A program made the translations under genes and the position numbers. From assembly GCF_000755285.1 (NCBI RefSeq), contig NZ_BBMK01000010.1, positions 1 to 64,000 on the forward strand: a DNA stretch of 64,000 bases, in the 5' to 3' direction. This document shows, in pieces, positions 63,449 to 64,000 of this stretch (its first letter is position 1; every line of letters begins with the position of its first letter). Source of the DNA: Nonlabens ulvanivorans (GTDB taxonomy: Bacteria > Bacteroidota > Bacteroidia > Flavobacteriales > Flavobacteriaceae). The notes beneath the pieces were generated by a model. It was not told the DNA's origin. It was given only the letters and a program-made list of their open reading frames with translations, and did no database searches.

Positions 63449-63745
63449 TTAATTTTCTTTAGGTGCTGCAGTCAGCTTTTTAGATAACTCAGTAGAAATC
63501 GCTGATCTCTCAAACGTTATTTTTCCTGCTCCAGTTTCCACTTGAACAGTAGCTTTATCTGCATTAATCTGGCTTATTTTTCCGTGTATACCACTAGACA
63601 TAATAACCTTATCACCTACTTTAAGAGTTTCTGCAAACTCTTTTTCTTCTTTTCTGCGTCGGGCCTGAGGTCTTAAGATGAGAAAATAAAAAATCACCAC
63701 CATAAGTGCAATAGGTCCCCATTGCATGATCAAATCTTGATTCAT
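63449..63745 (-). CDS. yajC: preprotein translocase subunit YajC
   Basis: 98 residues from the ATG giving MNQDLIMQWGPIALMVVIFYFLILRPQARRRKEEKEFAETLKVGDKVIMSSGIHGKISQ, the classic YajC N-terminal helix and cytoplasmic beta domain. A TTG codon directly before it is the alternative start. It works with SecDF in protein export. It follows the DUF1573 gene at a spacing of 3 bp. Confidence 0.93.
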   Translation of the reverse strand: MNQDLIMQWGPIALMVVIFYFLILRPQARRRKEEKEFAETLKVGDKVIMSSGIHGKISQINADKATVQVETGAGKITFERSAISTELSKKLTAAPKEN

Positions 63746-63748
63746 CAA

Positions 63749-64000
63749 TTATGCGTTTGGAGCAGCAGGCTTAGCCTTAGGAGTAACAAATCCTTTGATA
63801 CGGATAGACTCAGTACCAGATTCAGTGTTAGCCTTTATTGTAACCGTTTTAGTCTGGTTGTTAGGCTTTCCGTTAGTATTAAATTTAACTAACATAGATC
63901 CTTCTTCACCTGGAGCGATAGCTCTTTAGACCAAGTAGGAACTGTACATCCACAGCTACCTTTTGCGTTAACAACGATAAGTGGTGCACTACCTGTATTC
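63749..64000 (-). pseudogene. DUF1573 family protein, partial, one frameshift
   Basis: The minus-strand reading runs off the window's right edge. It includes NTGSAPLIVVNAKGSCGCTVPTWSKE, the hallmark C-x-C of DUF1573, then is out of frame until IAPGEEGSMLVKFNTNGKPNNQTKTVTIKANTESGTESIRIKGFVTPK. Restoring one C near 63921 (GAGCCT for GAGCT) gives KEPIAPGEEG and an open frame to the stop at 63749. It is a secreted Ig-like protein of unknown function, next to yajC as often in flavobacteria. The N terminus lies outside. Confidence 0.82.

Overview
The window is chromosomal DNA from a low-GC member of the Bacteroidota, almost certainly family Flavobacteriaceae. Evidence: T9SS sorting-domain proteins, a TonB receptor with a CarboxypepD-type plug extension, CCC-motif membrane proteins, DUF6452/DUF6048 and DUF5606 neighbours, OMP_b-brl porins, the LytS/LytTR propeller regulator style, and Bacteroidota promoters (TTTG-N19/20-TAnnTTTG). 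Shine-Dalgarno sites are essentially absent. The genus cannot be fixed from sequence alone; a Nonlabens-like marine flavobacterium is a guess. I see no rRNA, tRNA, CRISPR, insertion sequence or prophage.

Layout. 1-9.4 kb: phenylacetate catabolism on the minus strand (paaE, paaA, paaB, paaC, paaD, paaG, 3-hydroxyacyl-CoA dehydrogenase), interrupted by a SulP anion transporter on the other strand and by a broken four-helix-bundle (23S rRNA intervening-sequence type) gene; a second such gene opens the window. 9.4-16 kb: metallopeptidase-like protein, GH3 protein, HMG-CoA lyase, LysE exporter, pyrD, lpd. 16-21.4 kb: outer-membrane barrels, a TM2 protein and aroQ. 21.6-25.9 kb: xerD, aldo/keto reductase, rny, a probable 6S RNA and zapA. 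26-36.7 kb: M23 peptidase, TonB receptor, cysteine desulfurase, Ca-binding lipoprotein, Smr protein, T9SS protein, DUF2752 and two CCC-motif proteins. 36.7-43.8 kb: ornithine aminotransferase, rlmD, TlpA-like lipoprotein, DUF6452/DUF6048, DUF5606, def, ruvX. 43.8-50.2 kb: dapD and an LPS-core type glycosyltransferase/kinase block. 50.3-57.4 kb: a broken lipoprotein, threonylcarbamoyl-AMP synthase, cca and a propeller histidine kinase with its LytTR regulator. 57.6-64 kb: a LamG/T9SS adhesin-like protein, pepT, small proteins, yajC and a partial DUF1573 gene.

Two window-wide signals stand out. First, a 16-bp palindrome, CGCTTTCGCGAAAGCG, has 14 perfect 12-bp cores plus 3 decayed copies, scattered both between genes (always shortly after a stop codon) and inside unrelated genes, where it is read in all three frames. 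This is the best candidate here for an undescribed genome-wide signal. Second, G/C tracts are abnormally long: nine runs of exactly seven and one of six. In the genes they usually replace an expected run of four, adding one residue to conserved proteins (for example inside the CxxxxC motif of lpd) or breaking the frame. With about 16 frameshifts, including in cca and rny, the simplest reading is a systematic sequence or assembly error, and many 'pseudogenes' here are probably intact genes.

A third, local signal is a 9+9 bp inverted repeat sitting on the -7 element of the paaE promoter, a good candidate operator for a phenylacetate repressor.
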